Assembly: GCA_905221605.1 (NCBI GenBank)
Contig: CAJNDS010000618.1
Span: 1 to 64,000, forward strand
Source: Symbiodinium natans
Lineage: Eukaryota; Sar; Dinophyceae; Suessiales; Symbiodiniaceae
Length of the DNA stretch: 64,000 nucleotides
Reading direction: 5' to 3'
Each line of letters opens with the position of its first letter. The first letter of the stretch is position 1. This document shows, one piece after another, positions 24,197 through 36,055 of the stretch. The notes under the pieces are model-generated. The model saw only the letters and a program-made list of their open reading frames with translations. It made no database searches and was not told the origin of the DNA. The position numbers and the translations under genes are program-made.

Positions 24197-24372
24197 GCTG
24201 CGGCCAGTCGGCGCAGCGTGGAATCGTTTCCACGCGATTTCTTAGGCGTCACAGCGCGGCACGCTGTCATGCCTCTTTGATTGTATTTTGCTAGCGGGCG
24301 AAGAGCCGCGGCAGGGTTTCCCCTGCCCATTTTGCCTACCCCGCACTTTTCTTCTCAGCCCGTTGCGGCTGC

Positions 24373-24394
24373 TGCGGACCGTGTCCTGGTCGCG
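24373..24394 (+). repeat. Bulged-G hairpin in the 3' UTR (1)
   Basis: Stem TGCG + ACC with GGT + CGCG, bulged G, loop GTGTCCT. Variable pair A-T. Confidence 0.75.
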
Positions 24395-24432
24395 GCAATG
24401 CGCTCGCCGAAGCGCGTGTGAGCTGCATTGCC

Positions 24433-24454
24433 TGCGGCACAAGCCATGTGCGCG
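24433..24454 (+). repeat. Bulged-G hairpin in the 3' UTR (2)
   Basis: Stem TGCG + CAC with GTG + CGCG, bulged G, loop AAGCCAT. Both stem half and loop sequence are changed while pairing is kept. Confidence 0.65.
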
Positions 24455-24833
24455 GCTCTCGCTGAGTCTGGTAGCCCGTAGGGTAGTTCTGGATAGGTGA
24501 GTAGCCGTAGCCGTAGCTTAGGACCGGTAGTGTACAGTGTACCATTTGTACCATAGCTTTGCACTAGCAGCACAAAGACCTGCCCAGTACTCTGGAGCCT
24601 CGCCTGTCTGCACAAAGGTGAGAGCTCGCGACTTGGGGTGGTTTAGGGTCGTGGAGGGTTGCTGTCGTCGTGCGTCCGTCCGGTAGTGCGGGCTGCCGCC
24701 CAAGCCGCATGCCAATGCTCATGATGTGCGGGCTCTACCAGAGTCGCACGCGACACCCTCACCCTACCCCATTTGCCGCGTTGCTGAAGTGCTTGACGCA
24801 CTATGAGCTCTTGGTGAGCCGGAAGCCTCGGCT

Positions 24834-24843
24834 GAGGGGCGAA
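24834..24843 (+). other. Polypurine tract
   Basis: GAGGGGCGAA directly abuts the 3' LTR, the expected place for the plus-strand primer. It is short and has one C. Confidence 0.6.
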
Positions 24844-25140
24844 TGTGAGCAGGTCAAAGCATGCATGGAGTGCTTGCTTAGTGCTAGTGCAGCTTGTAGT
24901 AGTTTTCCCTTGCATGTGTAGTTTTGCAATTCGTAACAATGCCAATGTTTTGGCTCAAGTACCGAGCTTGTGCCTTTGAGCACGGTAGAGTCGTACAGTA
25001 GCTCCTAGGTTGCTGTGCGGTCCGACCGGACGCACTCAGGCGTAGCTGCACAAGTGCTTGAACTCGCGAAGTCGTAAAACAGCGTGACCGGGCTGTGATT
25101 GCATTGGCTTAGTGCAAGTCCAGTGCTGGTCGACTTCACA
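24844..25140 (+). repeat. 3' LTR
   Basis: 297 bp, identical by eye to 8143-8439, including the hairpin (25015-25035) and the TGTGA/TCACA ends. Confidence 0.95.
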
Positions 25141-25144
25141 GTTT
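25141..25144. repeat. Target-site duplication, right copy (GTTT)
   Basis: Matches 8139-8142. Confidence 0.8.
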
Positions 25145-26620
25145 ATAGATATTATGTGTATATATATGTAGATATTATGTATACTTTTGGGGGGTCCGAA
25201 TCAAAATACCAACCGAAGGTTGTCCCGTTCGGATAGTGCTGGGCAGCCGAGTTTCCTTTGGGCGGATGCAGACTTGACGGCTCGATTTGATACTGGTACC
25301 TTGAGTTCTGTTTTCGGGCCGATGCAAACTTGAAACCTTGAGTTTCCATTTGGGCCAATACAGAGTACAGGGTTAGGGTTTAGGGTAGGGTTCCAGGGCC
25401 AAGCATCTTGCGTCCCAGAACTTTTTTCTCAGAGCTGGATGCAGGTGTAAGAACCTGTCTTGCATGGTGCAGGACGAAGCTGGATTGGAGAAGGCCCTGG
25501 GCTCATGGGTTGCAAGTTCATGTCCTCCTGTCCACAGCCGCAGCCTCTGTTTCCGATGCTGCAGGAGGGGAAGGCATCGGCACAACCGCCGCAGCTGAAA
25601 GATCGCATTGCAATGGGGTGGTACTTGGCCTCTTCCCTGCTATTGTTGAGCTTGCTTGCTAAGCGACAGTGGCAGGCAATGTGGCAAAGAAGAAGCTGAT
25701 CATTTTTTCGCAGCATGTCAACAGTATATGAAACAGCGTGTATATTACTGTTTTTGGTGAGTGTATATAAGGTTCCTTTTTAATCTTGGTGAGTGTATAT
25801 ACCGGGTGTCCTCTTTTTTTTTTTTTTTGGGGGGGGGGGGGGGGGTGCAAGAAATATAAACCCTACTTCATATGTGTATATATATATATGTATATATAGT
25901 ACACATGCGTATATATATATATATGTATATACGGAGAGACAGTTATGTGTTGCAGTATGCTCAAGCGGCTTCGGGAGTCCACGTCCCTCCAAGACTCCGG
26001 AACCTTGCAGAAGCTGGCCCCCCCCTGGCCCCGACGCCTAAGGCTATGACCGTCGTCTACTTTGTGTACAGAAGCCGCTGGCCTCGCATCATTTGGGATC
26101 TCTGAAATTGAGTGGGTATAGGGGGCATTTTACTCGAGACAGCAAACTCCGCCGCTGCACCCATGCTTTGGTACGTGAGCCCTGGCCTAGGAGAGCCCAG
26201 AGAGACTTCGGGCATGGCTTTCCCGGACTGAGCAAACTCAGGTCAGGAACTGTCCATCTTCACCCCTCACGCCTACGAGCTTCAGCCCTCGGATGCCATC
26301 GGCTTGCTCTTTGTGGCCTCCTTCTTGGTCGCGCGCAAACCGAAACTCGGTTGGGATTGGATAATCTTCAGCCACGACCCAAGACCTATTTCTGGAAGCA
26401 CCGCTTGTGGGCTGATGTCTGGTGAGTTGGCCGGCTTACGATTAAATTTGTAGATTTTTGCGACCCGCCAGACTACCGAAAACGTGGTGCTCAACACACA
26501 GGAGCTACCTGATCTACGCCATAAATCCCTTTCGCAACGTTATCCTTGCCACTCAGAGCGCACAAGTGGGCCGAAGCTCGGTTCCCGAATGTCGGGATGG
26601 CTGCGCTTGGGCTCTTTCAG
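25145..26620. other. Gene-poor stretch with simple repeats
   Basis: TA-rich sequence resumes after the element. A T-run followed by a G-run lies at about 25812-25844 and (TA)n at 25876-25932. Near 26279-26360 the + strand could encode a hydrophobic exon-like segment (SDAIGLLFVASFLVARKPKLG), which I cannot assign. Nothing else is supported. Confidence 0.4.
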
Positions 26621-26667
26621 GGTTTAGGGTTTAGGGTTTAGGGCCAAGTTTAGGGTTTAGGGTTGGA
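26621..26667 (+). repeat. Telomere-like tract flanked by a direct repeat
   Basis: TTTAGGG units broken by GCCAAG, lying between CTCTTTCAG (26612-26620) and CTCTTTCAG (26668-26676). The flanks are consistent with a duplicated target site. Confidence 0.65.
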
Positions 26668-27135
26668 CTCTTTCAGGTTTGGAGGGGTATATAGAATTAT
26701 ATAGTATAGACTGTGTGCACCATTTCGAGCTGGTGCCTTTGACGGAAAAGTTGCACATGTAGGTACTGCAGCCCTCAAGCTCGGATGAGAAATGCTGAGG
26801 TGGGCTTGCAGGAGGTATTCCCAATTCTGCTGCTTGGCTCGGCACCACCCAAAAAAGAACTATGGATGCTGTTGGGAGACGCATCCGGAAGGGGTTCAGG
26901 TCCCACCACCTGAAGAAGCATGGTAGTAAGTATGGTAATTCTAATTCTTGTAGGGTCACTATTGGGTATATGATCCCAAAAGTTTTACGGTTCATGTGGC
27001 CCTCAAGGTTTGTAAGTGTGTCGACCTTGTACTGCCAGGTCTGAGACACGCCCGAACCCAGAGTATTACCGGAACATTGCCTCGGCCACCGTGCAACTTC
27101 TGTGCGGGCTGGCCATACTGCCTCTTGGCTTGTCG

Positions 27136-27180
27136 GGTTTAGGGTTTAGGGTTCAGGGTTTAGGGTTTAGGGTTTAGGGT
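27136..27180 (+). repeat. Interstitial telomere-like tract
   Basis: Six TTTAGGG-type units with one TTCAGGG. A shorter tract follows at 27213-27230. Confidence 0.8.
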
Positions 27181-27763
27181 CCGGGCGCAACCTTCCAAAG
27201 CCTGCTGCAAAGAGGGTTTAGGGTTTAGGGCACCTGATTGCCACATCACTTCAGCTTGGGACGGTTGGGTCAATAATTGGAGGCGGTGCTGTCAACCATC
27301 CACTGGCAAGGTCAGGAAGCAGGCGAAATATGGCGGCATACCCATCATGTCACTTCTAGACATACAGATGGAATTTCGGATAAGTGCATTTGACAGCTGT
27401 TTGCGCCGCCCACTTCAACATGAGGGACCACACAGGTAAGTGAAATTGCAGCTTTGATCTGCGAGCGAAGTGGGCCTTTTGGGTTTCACTTCATTACAGC
27501 CCCAGATTGGGGGACCCGTGTATAAGGAATCTCATCATCAAGCCAGTCATAAGGGGGCCGTGCCAGGAGAGAGTTGGGAATGAAAGCCTGGAGTCCTGGC
27601 CAACTTGTACTTGCAGTTTGCTCTTTATATAGGGAATTTCTAAATCAGGCTCCCCTAAACCCTAAACCCTGACGCATGAACCGCGTGATAGTCGGATTCT
27701 TGATGTAAGTAAGGCCCTGGCTTAAGACAACCCCGCATCCCTCCCTGCAGGTTGCAAAAAGAA

Positions 27764-27918
27764 CCCTAAACCCAAACCCCAAACCCCAAACCCCAAACCC
27801 CAAACCCCAAACCCCAAACCCCAAACCCCAAACCCCAAACCCCAAACCCCAAACCCCAAACCCCAAACCCTAAACCCTAAACCCTAAACCCTACACCCTA
27901 AACCCTAAACCCTAAACC
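27764..27918 (-). repeat. Array of CCCCAAA units passing into CCCTAAA
   Basis: About fourteen perfect CCCCAAA units (27771-27868) followed by CCCTAAA units. The first block reads TTTGGGG on the other strand. The sharp change of unit suggests expansion of a mutated unit inside an older telomere-like tract. Confidence 0.85.
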
Positions 27919-30900
27919 AAAACGCTGGCATGTTCAATCCCGCCTGAGGGCTTTCACAACACCCCAGCCCATCGGCACCGGCACCAGCTGGGCGCTCCAG
28001 GTTTGGGGTTTAGGGTTTAGGGCCTTGCTAAGGAAGTTTACTCGGAACTTTGAGCATTTTCGGGCCGTTGAGACCGTTAGCAGCCCCTTCAGTACGGCAG
28101 AAAGTGAAACCGCAGTGCGCAGGTGCCCTGCCTGAATGCCAGATGCTGCCTGACGCATCAGTGCCCGGAAGCATTGGAGATACTGGCGTGTGGCATTGAA
28201 AGGGTGTCTGCGAACATCTGCTCTTGAGCCAGCGACTAAGACTGGTAACTGCCAGCTGCTTGGGAATGCCCCGGTGTCAACGCACTGTTCTTCAATAAGA
28301 TGACAGGGACTGTAGTTGGCCCTGCCCCAAAATCACGTGTGCCGGAAATGGAAGTGCAACTCCAAGACAGAATTTTTCAAGGGAGGCAAACGATTCCAGA
28401 GAAGGCCTGGGGAGTGAAACAGAGTCAGTGCATCCGACTTGGCCTTCTGGGTCGAGGTTTTCAGACGAGGAAGTGACTGGATGACCAAGTACTTACAAAG
28501 CATTGCGGGTTCGAAGAAAGGACTTAGTTTCTATACTACCGAAGGGAAGGCCGGATGGTTACAATACTTTGCGCGACGGCTTGGCCAGCATTTGCGCAGC
28601 CTTCAGGTCCGGCTGGAGAAAAGTTATTCGCCGGGTTGCGGCCTCGGACGTTTGCAAGGCAGTGCAACTCTCGCTGGCTGCATCTTAGTCACATGAGTAG
28701 AGTACAGCAATCGCGTGAACAAGGGCGGAATAAGAATCAATTCACCGGTGATCCTGGGGCCCCCACTAGCCCACAGGAAGGAAGATTTTAATTAAGCTTT
28801 CAATGAGATTTCCAAGCTGAAGTCCAAAGGAAGACTTTGTCAAAGCTTTGCACCTGCCGGGGCCAAGACTGTGAACACGCTGCTACTGCTCACGGCTGTC
28901 GCGGCCACGGTCAGCGCTTTGGAGCCACCAGTCGAGCAACCAGAGCAGTTCTGCTGCTGCCACCCTTTCTTCTTTCGGCGTTGGGCCGGGTCCTGCTCGT
29001 AGGGCTGGGTTAAGAGCCGTGCACCCACTCGCAGGTAGCAGGTAGAACAAACTAGTCCTGCGTTCCATCATGCCATCTCCTGTTGTACTTTGTCCAGTCA
29101 GAAGGAAGAAACAACTTGTCCATGAGCACAGCATGTGTTTCTTGTGGCTTGACTTGGTCTACCAGTTCTGCTCTTGAGGAAGCAGAGCGAGAGCTTCACC
29201 AACTTTATGTCAGAGGACACGGCAGAGTGTGTTGAGTTTCAAGTTTTGTAGCTCCTTCGGACTCAGATGTTCCAATGATTCGCGGAGCCCACCGGCCCCC
29301 CGCAACATTCAAGTTCCATTTGCACTGCTATGTGCTGGCTGTCGGAAGGACCATGGTTTGAAGATCATCTTCTCTGTTTTGCCCCTTGGTGTTAGTATCT
29401 GACACCCTTATTATTTGCGCGACAAAAAGTGAATCAAAAGGGAGCTTAGGCTGCGACTGCATCCATGACTGTTCACATACTTGTGTCGTGGCATGCTGAT
29501 GCACCGAGGCTGGGCATCAGTGAGGAAGTCTCCTGGCGAGAGGTGTACATGGCTGACAACAACAACTCTTTGCAGGCTGGGCTGTGCGGATGGGGAACGA
29601 CGGCTGAATCGAAACAGATCACTGTTGTCCATGCTGACAGAAGAGGATACACGAACCTTCGTGCCTTCGCAGAAGTCGCTTCTGTTTTTCAAGCAGCCTC
29701 GTGCGCCCAGGCTTTCACATGGGGCATGAACCACGTCGTGGCAGGCCGGCCTGCGCGAGTTGCTAGAAACTCGGAGCTCCGATACACCATTGCCGCCACT
29801 TCAGACTGACATGCCATAGATTTCGCACGCCGAAATGTCCACTGCGCATTGGCACTTCTCATGAGCGATGTGAGTTCTGGCATGGGGCATGTTGTTGTTC
29901 CACCGATTTCATGTCCTTTTGCCAGATGTGGCAGGCACTGGTATGGACAATCCGTTGGTTTACGGCCTTGTAAGTGGGTCAACTGGCAGCATCAGCCAAA
30001 TTCAGCTGCTTGCAAGCTCCAACTCCGTGCACATCTTGAAAGGTAGGCCTTAGGCCCATCGCACCCATCGGGGTTTGTGCGCTCACACACTGAAGTTAAG
30101 CCCCCCCCCCTCCTCTACAAAGTCAACTAGTTATTGTTTCAAGGGGTTCTCGGTAAAGTCAAATCTTGGGTGCTGCAACATTTGTTCGTGATGATCTTCG
30201 GTTTGAGGACTCGTTCCCAAGAGGCCATGCCGGGCGGATGGCAAAAGAGCCGAAACCAACGGTAAAGCTCAACAAAAAGATTGCCCAACTAGGTTACGCG
30301 CACACCAGTACCCTGGTGGTTCCGTGGCTCTGGAATGTGCTCTTTTCGTAGAAAGCCATTACTGATCTAAAGAAGTTGGTTGTTTTTCGGTAGATGAGTG
30401 GTCACAGTGCATGCTCAACAAAGCGTGAATGCTTGTGACGGCAAACAACCCTGTGCAGTATGTTGTGGAAGAAACAAGAACGCCGTTAATACAAGTGTTT
30501 TGGCATGTTTGCAGAAGACATGCACGCTTGTGACGGCGCGTCTTGTTCCAGAAGCGTAAAACATGAAACATCTGGTTTTGCATGATGGTGTGTAAAGAGG
30601 CGAAAAGGCTGCAAAAACCAGTCTTTTCGGTTCAAAAAAGACATGAACGCTTGTGACTGCGCGTTTGTTCATAAACGGCAAACTTCCTTTTTTTCGTCAT
30701 GTTGCGCAAAGAGGCAAAAAGCGCTGTAAGTGCCAGTTGTTTGGGCATGGTCGAGGTAGGAACGGATGTTAAAGTCATCCTCCCACCCCCCTCCACCCCC
30801 TCCCCCTCCCAACCCGGACGACAGAAACCAGAAGCAAAACCCTAAACCCTAAACCCTAAAAGTGTGCAGCATCACGATCATGGTGGCCAAGGGGCTACGC

Positions 30901-33900
30901 TTTCCTTCTTGGAGCCACGGACTTCAGATCATTGCGGTACTTCCACCATGCCGCCGTCGAGTACTTTGTCATCGCAGCTTGGACATCTCAGCCTCATTTG
31001 AGGGACGTGAAGACTCCTGAAAAGGAAAGCCCTAAACCCTAAACGGGGTGGTTTGGCTGTACCTTGTGATCGAAGCTTCTCTTCCTCATGAGGTTCAGGG
31101 CTGCTCCGGGTGGGGCTGGGGTTGAGGGATCGCGCATGACCTCTGTTGGTAAGTAGGCTCGTTGCCCTAAACCCGAAACCCTCAACCCTAAACCGTTGCA
31201 ACCTTTCTGGGAGATGAGAGTGACAACAGTCCGTTGAGCTCTCAACGAACTCTCAACCCCTGAGTCGTTGCTAAGACCTTGGAAACCACAATCCTCACCC
31301 GTCTGTGCAAGAGGGAACCACGATCCTCACTCGTCTGTGCAAGACGGGAGAGTCGGAACCTTCACCCCCGAGCCAAAACCCCGAATTAGAAACCTGAAGC
31401 TCAGAACTTCAAAGATAATTCTCTGGTCGTGCGAGGACAACCTTGTCAGACCCGAAGGTCATGAGATTTGGTTGACGATGAGCGTTCGCAGACTCTGCGG
31501 TGTTTTTGCTTGATTTTTCTGTGTCGTCGTGTCTTCGATCTTGGCACGACACCTTTTGCTGCCAATTTGTCATGCTTGTTTTCTTGCTGGGCTGCTGTGC
31601 TGAGATCAGCAGCTCCAAGAACGTTGACAGACCATGCTGCAGAAAATGCGCAGACGTGGGCGAAGTATCTCCAATGAGGGTTTTTGGGGTGTAGTAAGCA
31701 GATCCAAATGCTGAAGCCTGACCGTTCGAGTGCCTAGAGTGGGCTTCCACCAAATAGAGTAATAAATCATTGCGGCGGGACGCTGTCATGGAGAAGCCCG
31801 CAAAGACGGCTGCGGTCTAACCTTCCACGCATGTTCTTCAGAACTAAGCTTTACAAGCCCAAAGCAAGCCAGTTCTTCGCCTGCACACGACAATCGCTTG
31901 TCAGCAACGTTGACACTGATTTTCTGCACCTGCACAACTTGCAGTGCAACAGCCGAAGCTTGGAGACCGTTCACATCACCGGCATGGTCGAGTTAGTCAA
32001 TTACTTAGGCTAGTTACGGCTAGTTTCTGTCGAGGCGCTCTTGTACCAGTGCGCCTGACATAGCAGATGATGTTGATCAAAACGGCCTCCCTGCTTCTGC
32101 AGTAGACAGGAAATAAACGTATAGCAGCATTTGGGCAAGCATCCCCAAGGGAACATCCCATGCGAACCCCATGATTCATGATGCTACCGCCGAGCGGAAA
32201 CACAGCGACTCGGGGTCAAGTGACTTTTAAACACTTTCCCATCTCGATTTTGCTTTGCCGTCCGACCTGTGAAACGGTGCCGGTGGCATGTGTGTTGTGG
32301 AGCCAAGTGGAGCGTGGTCCCTGATTCGCTCAGAGCACTCCACGGGACAGGCAGTTGGGCACCAAGCCCGGATCAGACGCGCAGGAAAAAACGTCAAGAT
32401 TGGTGAATGTTGGCAGTGCCTATGCTGAGCCGTGTAGAGCCGCATGCTGCATTGTCGTGATGTAGTGACCTCATCGAGCTTCAACTGCACGTGTATGCGC
32501 CTGAAAGCCTTGCAGCGGACAGGAGGGCAACGCGCAAGAAGCACTAGTGGTGCAGACGGATGGATCTGTGCAAGTCGACCAGAAGGACTCCCCGGCGATT
32601 TCTGGTCTAGCCTGTGCCTGGGCTCATGGTGTCTCATTGTTGCAACCAAGTGCAGGAACAAAAGCCCTCATACTCTGAGACGTACGTGCCGGATGCAGCA
32701 AAGACGGACTCCGATGAAGCATCTTGGAAAAGTTTCGATTCATGCATGAATCGGTCTCGAAAGACCGGAAGCTACGGCAGGAAATTCACAACATTTTGCA
32801 ACGCGCATGTCGTGCATCCGCGAAGAAGAACCCAAACTCGCAGTACTGCGAATCATGGGTGGACACCTTAGCACTTGCGTATCCAGAGTGCCCCGAAACC
32901 CTTCATGGTACCAAGTTTTTTCAGTTGTTTGCCAAGAGGGGTTCGCAACTTGGGGCACTGCCTTCGTAGGAAGCAAAGGCGTTGAGGGGAATTAGGTAGG
33001 GTGCTGTAGCCTGTGCAGTTTGGTCAAGTCTAGGCACGTCACTGATTTTGCTGGGACTTTTGGTACAGTGTTGTCAGGGCTCCTTTGAAAAAGGCTTTAC
33101 AGGACAGTCATGGCATGGGCGGCTTGTGAGTGGCCGCAGTAGCTGGAAGGACCTACTAGTCACCTGGCTTATAGTTTTTGCTGGGTATGACAGGTTTGAC
33201 TGAGCCGATGCGCACAGAGACTGCCGAGAGTGGGCAAACTGAACTAAGGATGGCATTGGCAGTGAAGACACCAGAGCGCCAAACCCTATCAGCCCGACCC
33301 ACCGACGCCTGGCACTGGCATCAAATTGCTTTTTTTCTGCAGATCGAGCTCTCCCTATGTGCATGCTGCGTGCTGCCTATTATGAGTGCTGCTCCCGCCC
33401 CTGCTGTCAGCATGCCACTTTATTATTTTTGCTGCTTCTCTAGCAGGGTTGTGCCATGCTCATTCCCCTCCGTCTGTCTGACAACTGATGCTCTGCGAGA
33501 GCAAGCATTCCACTGCTCAAGCACACACGAAGTCCACCTATAGGACGCGCCGAGAACTGCGAGCATCTCCCATGCAATCCTGCCCCCCCCTATCTCGTTT
33601 CGTTTCTGTTTGCTTTGGCTCCACGGCTCTCTCCCTACTTCACTACTGGTACCAGATAGCTGCGCAGATAGCCGCTATGGTGGTTACATTTGCCACCGAA
33701 ACCCATACGGGGCTATGCAGCTGTTCCAATTCTCGAAACTGCTGTAGTCTGACCACGTAATGTTGGAGCAAGGTAGCGACTGCGTAGTGAGTGAGATCCG
33801 TCTTTTTGCTGCCTCCCGCGTGTTTTTGAGCCATGCGTTGCGTGTACTTGTGTGCCGAGGACGTGACTGGACAACTCAGGGTGACTACCTGCCGCAGTCA

Positions 33901-34994
33901 AGTCCTACGCAGCGTGACCTGACTTCCTGGTACATCATGAAACGATTGCCATGGAAGCGCATATCGGACACCTTGACTTGAGCTTGGCGGCATGGGCACG
34001 AGCTACTGAGTCGGTGATGCTTTAAGGTGAGAAGGCAAAGCACGCGTACAAGCAGGCCTGTGGCCTTTGCAGAGACACGGAAACACGGAAAGCTGCTGCA
34101 GAGCTTGTGCGACGATGCCTTCCTCGCAGATCAACTGCTCGAAGCTGAAGCATGTCTCCCACTGTGGAAAGCCCAAAGCTCAGCTTCGAAGTCTGTTTTG
34201 CCTTCAGAAGCCAAGCTCAGCTGTCCAAGTCATTCCAAGTCCACAAGAAGTTGCAAAGAAGGTCCACCCAAAAGGACTGCAAGAACATTTTTGAGATCAA
34301 CAGTGGAGTGGGCTACACATGCTTATGGGCAACTTAGCTGCGTTTGTTTGCAAGTTGCAGGTGCAGGCGGCTCTGCTCCGTTCTTTCCGAAGGTTTTACA
34401 GTCATGTGCAGAGAATCTGAGGACACAAAGATCTGGCCTCCAGTGTCTTGGCCCTGCGGTGGTAGTTTCAGACAGTTCAGCTTGTAGTTTATGCCAACAT
34501 TGAGCTGAGAGCCAGTCCTAAACACGAAACGCCACGCAGTCACGCAGATGTGAATGCATGACGTGAAGACTGCTGTCGGGCAGTTGCGACTGTCGCGTGG
34601 AACCACGCGAAGCATGGCATGGTTTGGTGTTGGGCCCGCACAAGCCTTGCTGCCTGCAGCTCAGGCATGCATCGCTTACCGGGAAACCGCGCGAAGTCCG
34701 ATCTGCATTGAAGGCACAACAGTGTCCGCGTCAACAGGTACAATTCCGTGCCAAATCATATGTGCGGCCACCACGAACAACTTGGTCCAGAACAGTTTTG
34801 GGAGTAAGTCTTAAATGAATGCCGGCCTCCGAAGTCACAAAATTCCAGACCCCTGTGCCCACACCTGGAACCGACATCATGAGCTAAAGATCTTCACGAT
34901 CCCTTCACTTCTCTAGACTCACGCCAAACATCCCCAAATTCCCAAGGGTCTTTTGCCAATCACCCTTTCGGCATCCCTTATTGCCCTCATGAAT
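27919..34994. other. Gene-poor stretch, unassigned exon-like frames
   Basis: Open frames with some coding feel are at 28439-28690, 29465-29809, 32724-32966 (FMHESVSKDRKLRQEIHNIL...) and 34540-34814, all + strand. None shows a family motif I recognise. Telomere-like tracts are at 28003-28022, 30837-30860, 31028-31044 and 31165-31195. A tandem repeat of about 115 bp containing ACGCTTGTGACGGCGCG occupies about 30400-30720. Confidence 0.35.
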
Positions 34995-35093
34995 CCCCCT
35001 AAACCCTAAACCCTCAACTCTATAAACCCTAAACCAATAAACCCTAAACCCTAAACCCTAAACCCTAAACCCTAAACCCTAAACCCTAAACCC
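34995..35093 (-). repeat. Interstitial telomere-like tract
   Basis: Starts degenerate, then about seven perfect CCCTAAA units from 35040. Confidence 0.85.
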
Positions 35094-35182
35094 ATCCTCA
35101 GGCACCTGCGGTCCTGGCACCCGCGGAGCTCCCGACAAGTGCTGGTAGAAGGTTTGCGTGGCGACGGGGTTTTGCTGTTTTG

Positions 35183-35298
35183 CTGGTTCTGAGTGGGGAA
35201 TGAGGGAATCAGGTAAATCAGGTACCCTTACAGTCCCTTAGTACCCTCCAAGGGATTGTGCAGGGTACCTGGTTCCCTCATTCCCTTCTAAGAGCCAG
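35183..35298. mobile_element. MITE-like element with inverted ends of about 26 bp
   Basis: Left end CTGGTTCTGAGTGGGGAATG, right end the inverse of CTGGCTCTTAGAAGGGAATG; both continue into AGGGAA.CAGGTA. About 116 bp, non-coding. No clear target duplication. Confidence 0.65.
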
Positions 35299-36017
35299 TA
35301 GGTTTAGGGTGAAGGCTTCGGGCTAGAGGGTGTGGTGTGAGCTACACAGAAGATGCTGGGTTGTGAGCATCTACCACTTCACGTTTCACGCAGCGGCTGC
35401 TTCTGCCTTGCTGGTCGGCTGGGCGCGATGTGCCCCGGAGCCTGTACATGTCAACGCCGGAGCTTGCAGATGCACGGGTCTCTTCAAGCCCTGAGAGAAG
35501 AAGCCGAAGAGCAAGAGTAAAGCGGCGCCGTCTCATGTCTCACGCGTGCATCCGGCAGCGCAAAATCAAACGATGGGCTGCGCTCCTCCTGGCGCAGGGG
35601 CTACTCAGCGATGCGCATGTGTGGCATTGGTAGCACTCCCCTGCTTCGAGCTCACTGTGTTACAATGTTACAGCCCATTAACAACCCGGCATTTGGCAGA
35701 GTTCTGCAATTGTCCGCAGGAAATAACCCCAACTGCGCAGCAAGCGGCTCCAGTCCCAAAGCCTCAAACTACAGGTGTCTCCTCAAGTACCCCACACCCC
35801 AAGTTAAGTGCCTAACATCCCAAGTGCCAAGGAGCTGCCCTCTTCGCTCGCCAAGTTGCTGCTGCCACTTCCACTGCTCCTGGGAGTGTGGGCCATGGGC
35901 CTCAGATGCTGATCTTGGCGCACGCAGCTCTGGCAGCTCTGCCCGACATGCCTCCGGTATTCTCTCGGAAGGTCGCTGCGGCCAGCGCAGGATCTTTGTT
36001 GCAGCTTCCCAGACGCA

Positions 36018-36055
36018 AGAGAGAGCGAGCGAGAGAGAGAGAGAGAGAGAGAGAT
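36018..36055 (+). repeat. (GA)n microsatellite
   Basis: Dinucleotide run within otherwise unique sequence. The 35.3-37.0 kb stretch around it contains no recognised gene. Confidence 0.9.

Larger units (their letters stand above)
24197..24843 (+). other. 3' untranslated region of the element
   Basis: 647 bp between the ORF3 stop and the 3' LTR with no substantial ORF. It holds two bulged-G hairpins, a GGCAGGG/CCCTGCC stem-loop (24310-24327), an ACAGCG/CGCTGT stem-loop (24251-24267) and, at its end, the purine tract. Confidence 0.8.
8143..25140 (+). mobile_element. Complete LTR retrotransposon with permuted pol and Tpt1/PLD cargo
   Basis: A 16,998-bp element bounded by two 297-bp LTRs that read as identical, a 4-bp GTTT target duplication, a primer-binding site and a purine tract. 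Coding order: gag with two CCCH fingers and an aspartic-protease-like motif; pol with RT thumb/connection, RNase H, integrase (D,D35E) and RT fingers/palm; a Tpt1/KptA RNA 2'-phosphotransferase domain; then ORF3 with zinc fingers, a membrane helix, a SWIM finger and a PLD-like HKD nuclease. The GC-rich body contrasts with its flanks. RNase H and integrase, with a GPY/F-like tail, point to a Ty3/gypsy relative, but the domain order fits neither Ty3/gypsy nor Ty1/copia. Identical LTRs imply a recent insertion. Similar pol proteins are, from memory, common in dinoflagellate genomes. Confidence 0.93.

Noticed and set aside
8335-24330. Many antisense reading frames of 100-390 codons inside the LTR element
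   Set aside because: Shadows of GC-rich sense frames; no antisense motif was recognised and the sense frames hold all catalytic motifs.
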